In this document: positions 8,387 through 10,056 of the stretch, in pieces
How the letters are laid out: each line of letters starts with the position of its first letter
Numbering within the stretch: position 1 is the first letter of the stretch
Source: a candidate division NPL-UPA2 bacterium
Lineage (GTDB): Bacteria > NPL-UPA2 > JAGMAN01
DNA length: 10,056 nucleotides
Direction of reading: 5' to 3'
Assembly (NCBI GenBank): GCA_021129695.1
Contig: JAJOKU010000007.1
Span: 1 to 10,056, forward strand
Notes under the pieces: model-generated
Told to the model about the DNA's origin: nothing
The model's input: the letters and a program-made list of their open reading frames with translations, nothing else
Databases searched by the model: none
Position numbers and translations under genes: made by a program

Positions 8387-9322
8387 TTATTTCTCCTCCT
8401 CAACAGCAAAATCAAATAATTTCGGAGCATTAAAATTTAGATCAAACTCCTTAATCCGCCTTTCAGCCAATTTAACATACTCCTCACTTATATCATATCC
8501 TAAGTAATGGCGCTTTGTTTTTATTGCTGCAATTGCTGCCTGTCCACTACCCATAAATGGGTCTAAGACAACTTCTCCCTCGAAAGTATAAAGTTGAATG
8601 AGTCTATAAGGCAATTCTACTGGGAAGGGGGCAGGATGTCCAACTTTTCTTGCTGGCTCTGCGCCAAATGTCCAGACGCTCTTGGTGAATTCAAGAAATT
8701 GCTTCTTAGAAATTGTGCTCTTTCTCCCAGGATCTCTTCTTGAATACATGCCTTTGGAGAAGATTAGAATATATTCATGAATATCTCTGAGCGTTGGATT
8801 TTTAGCGGAAAGCCAGCTCCCCCAGGCAGTCGAAGGACTGCCGCTTGAAGCTTTGTTCCAGATAACTTCCCCTCTCATCAACAAATCTAAATCCAGCATA
8901 TCCTCAATTATAAAGGCATCGAGAGGGATATATGGTTTTCTTCCAAGATTGGCAATATTGATACATGCCCTCCCACCGGGGACAAGCACCCTTTTAACTT
9001 CGTTCCACACTCTTTTCAGAAAAGCTCTATACTCACTTAAAGTGAGATTGTCATCATAATCTTTGCCTACGTTGTAGGGAGGCGAAGTAACCATAAGGTG
9101 AACGCTATTATCTGGCAATTCTTCCATTTTCTCACTAGATTTGCAAAAGATTCTATCTAGAAACTCAGGAGAGATAGAACTTTCTGCATATTCAACTATC
9201 TTCTCCTTAGGTAGTCCCTCATATAATCTACTGGCATAAAAGGTGCTGGAGTCATGATTGATTCTTCCCGGAGAGCCGAAAGAGCTTGTCCTGGTGCCCC
9301 TTTTCTTTTGATTAACCAGCAT
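8387..9322 (-). CDS. type II DNA methyltransferase, probably N4-cytosine, of the R-M cassette
   Basis: This 311-residue S-adenosylmethionine-dependent enzyme would protect the cassette's recognition sites by methylating an exocyclic amino group. The catalytic motif IV is TSPPYNVG (79-86). Motif I, the methyl-donor pocket, is DPFMGSGQAA (254-263), preceded by GHPAPFPVELPYRLIQLY (228-245). Motif IV before motif I defines the beta class. SPPY is usual in N4-cytosine enzymes, although some N6-adenine enzymes also have it. The N-terminal block SFGSPGRINHDSSTFYASRL (14-33) recurs in members of this subgroup. The ATG directly follows the endonuclease stop (TGAATG), with GGAGG 8 nt upstream inside the endonuclease gene. 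The gene is A+T-rich compared with recA, suggesting acquisition. Specificity is inferred from the partner endonuclease. Confidence 0.93.
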   Translation of the reverse strand: MLVNQKKRGTRTSSFGSPGRINHDSSTFYASRLYEGLPKEKIVEYAESSISPEFLDRIFCKSSEKMEELPDNSVHLMVTSPPYNVGKDYDDNLTLSEYRAFLKRVWNEVKRVLVPGGRACINIANLGRKPYIPLDAFIIEDMLDLDLLMRGEVIWNKASSGSPSTAWGSWLSAKNPTLRDIHEYILIFSKGMYSRRDPGRKSTISKKQFLEFTKSVWTFGAEPARKVGHPAPFPVELPYRLIQLYTFEGEVVLDPFMGSGQAAIAAIKTKRHYLGYDISEEYVKLAERRIKEFDLNFNAPKLFDFAVEEEK

Positions 9323-9955
9323 TCAGCCTTCCTCCCAGAGATCAACCCACCTCTTGTATGGATTGAAATCTACCTTCGTCTTTTGCCAGTTTATCGCAAT
9401 GCTTTTTGATTTACTATCTTGAACTAAACTCGCCAATGCTTCCTTAGTAATCTCAACGCCTCTTGGATTTGTTCCTGCTTTAGGAAGCTTGATATACTTT
9501 CGTCTACCTATTTTATCAAAAAGCCTTTTCTGAATTTCTAAAGGAATATAGCAGAATTTCCCCATGTCATTCCAGTTAATCTGAACAAGCAAAATATCAC
9601 AATTAGGATAATAGCTTTCACGAAATTCTTTTGCTTTTCGAGCGTCAACAGTCCAGATGAGTTTAACCCCGCCAAAACTTTTACCTGAAATTGTTTTAAT
9701 AGATACGGGCATTCCAAATAATCTTGCATCCACTTCTGGCTCTGTTATGGGAATTTCAGTCTCCACATTTGCTTCACCAAATTTATAAATGAGCAAAGCA
9801 ACTATTATCCTTTCGCGCACTGAGCTAACTTCCATACCAATTTTACCTGCTCTTGAACTCTCTGATTCTGCAAGCTGGAACAAATATGGCAAGCGATTTT
9901 TAATCTTCTCTACGAGCTTTTCATCTTCAAATATTTCTATCAAACGGCTAACCAT
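9323..9955 (-). CDS. type II restriction endonuclease, ThaI-like
   Basis: This 210-residue protein would cut unmethylated DNA, such as incoming phage DNA, at the site protected by the neighbouring methyltransferase. I recognise the pattern of the ThaI family (cuts CG^CG) from memory: LPYLFQLAESESSRAGKIGM near 22-41, ALLIYKFGEANVETEIPITE near 53-72, and KLPKAGTNPRGVEITKEAL near 156-174. A PD-(D/E)XK-like core is visible: Asp76 in TEPEVD and Lys87 in VSIK, with Ser85 where an acidic residue is usual. Glu42 or Glu48 on the preceding helix could complete the metal site. Met41 may match the DNA-intercalating Met known from ThaI, which is my inference. The start is ATG with GGAG 9 nt upstream. It is strongly A+T-rich. 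The restriction role is fairly sure from context; the exact specificity is less so. Confidence 0.82.
   Translation of the reverse strand: MVSRLIEIFEDEKLVEKIKNRLPYLFQLAESESSRAGKIGMEVSSVRERIIVALLIYKFGEANVETEIPITEPEVDARLFGMPVSIKTISGKSFGGVKLIWTVDARKAKEFRESYYPNCDILLVQINWNDMGKFCYIPLEIQKRLFDKIGRRKYIKLPKAGTNPRGVEITKEALASLVQDSKSKSIAINWQKTKVDFNPYKRWVDLWEEG
9331..9335 (-). promoter_or_regulatory. ribosome binding site of the methyltransferase gene
   Basis: GGAGG encoded by the last Glu codons of the endonuclease gene sits 8 nt before the methyltransferase ATG. It allows independent initiation as well as coupling through the abutting TGAATG. Confidence 0.75.
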
Positions 9956-10056
9956 TCTTTATTTCTCCATTCAGAATTTAGAATAAAAGATAATGTTATC
10001 ACTATTTTGTTTCTCATCCGTGTCATAATTTTAGTATAATTTCGCCTAACTTGATA
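9956..10056 (-). promoter_or_regulatory. A+T-rich leader and probable promoter region of the R-M cassette
   Basis: These 101 nt upstream of the endonuclease contain no gene I can support. On the minus strand TATACT (10038-10033) resembles a -10 box about 80 nt before the ATG; its -35 box would lie at or beyond the window edge. On the plus strand TATAAT (10035-10040), with TTCTCA 18 nt upstream, could be a divergent promoter reading out of the window. The dyad GATAA-TG-TTATC lies at 9989-10000, between the -10-like box and the ribosome site, where an operator could sit. ATAATTT occurs twice (10025-10031 and 10036-10042) with an 11 nt period. All assignments are by eye. Confidence 0.4.
9965..9968 (-). 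promoter_or_regulatory. ribosome binding site of the endonuclease gene
   Basis: GGAG lies 9 nt before the ATG at 9955 in an A-rich leader. It is moderate in strength compared with the sites of recA and mreB. Confidence 0.6.

Noticed and set aside
1..10056. CRISPR array, tRNA or rRNA gene, insertion sequence
   Set aside because: No regular spaced repeats, cloverleaf-like segments, transposase or terminal inverted repeats were recognised; the window is nearly fully accounted for by the nine genes.

Overview
This window is a bacterial chromosome segment in which every recognisable gene reads on the minus strand, so transcription runs from right to left. In that order the genes are: a type II restriction endonuclease, its DNA methyltransferase, recA, an HtrA/Deg-type serine protease, recX, alaS, mreB, mreC and mreD. 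Gaps are short throughout (stop and start abutting, 2 to 45 nt, or overlaps of 4 and 11 nt). Several gene pairs therefore look translationally coupled, and the whole run could be one transcript or a few overlapping ones. I see no convincing terminator between genes.

The organism is a bacterium with a rod-shape (MreBCD) system and an envelope protease. Base composition of the core genes is moderate, around half G+C by eye. The proteins are canonical, but the gene order recA-htrA-recX-alaS-mreBCD is not that of a common model species. Together with the CACAGAG-type intergenic repeats at the left edge, it suggests an uncultured or candidate-phylum lineage. I cannot name the phylum from sequence alone.

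Right part (8387-10056): a two-gene restriction-modification (R-M) cassette, clearly more A+T-rich than the rest. Sampled 60-nt lines run 30-45% G+C here, against nearly 60% or more in sampled recA and alaS lines. The endonuclease resembles the ThaI family (CGCG specificity). The methyltransferase is a beta-type amino-methyltransferase with a TSPPY motif, the usual form in N4-cytosine enzymes. The endonuclease stop and methyltransferase start are directly adjacent (TGAATG). CGCG occurs only 5 times in the window by hand count, against about 17 GCGC, which fits that specificity but does not prove it. Upstream is a short A+T-rich leader with promoter-like hexamers, a small dyad and a short direct repeat.

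Middle part (2447-8341): recA (homologous recombination), a two-PDZ HtrA protease placed between recA and recX, recX (RecA modulator, apparently from a TTG start) and alaS (alanyl-tRNA synthetase). recX-alaS next to recA is a known arrangement; the protease between them is less usual.

Left part (1-2457): mreB, mreC and mreD, the cytoskeletal and membrane core of the elongation machinery. mreB starts inside the end of alaS with a strong ribosome binding site. After mreD comes a stretch of about 95 nt holding two degenerate repeat units. The first codons of another gene may lie at the extreme left edge.
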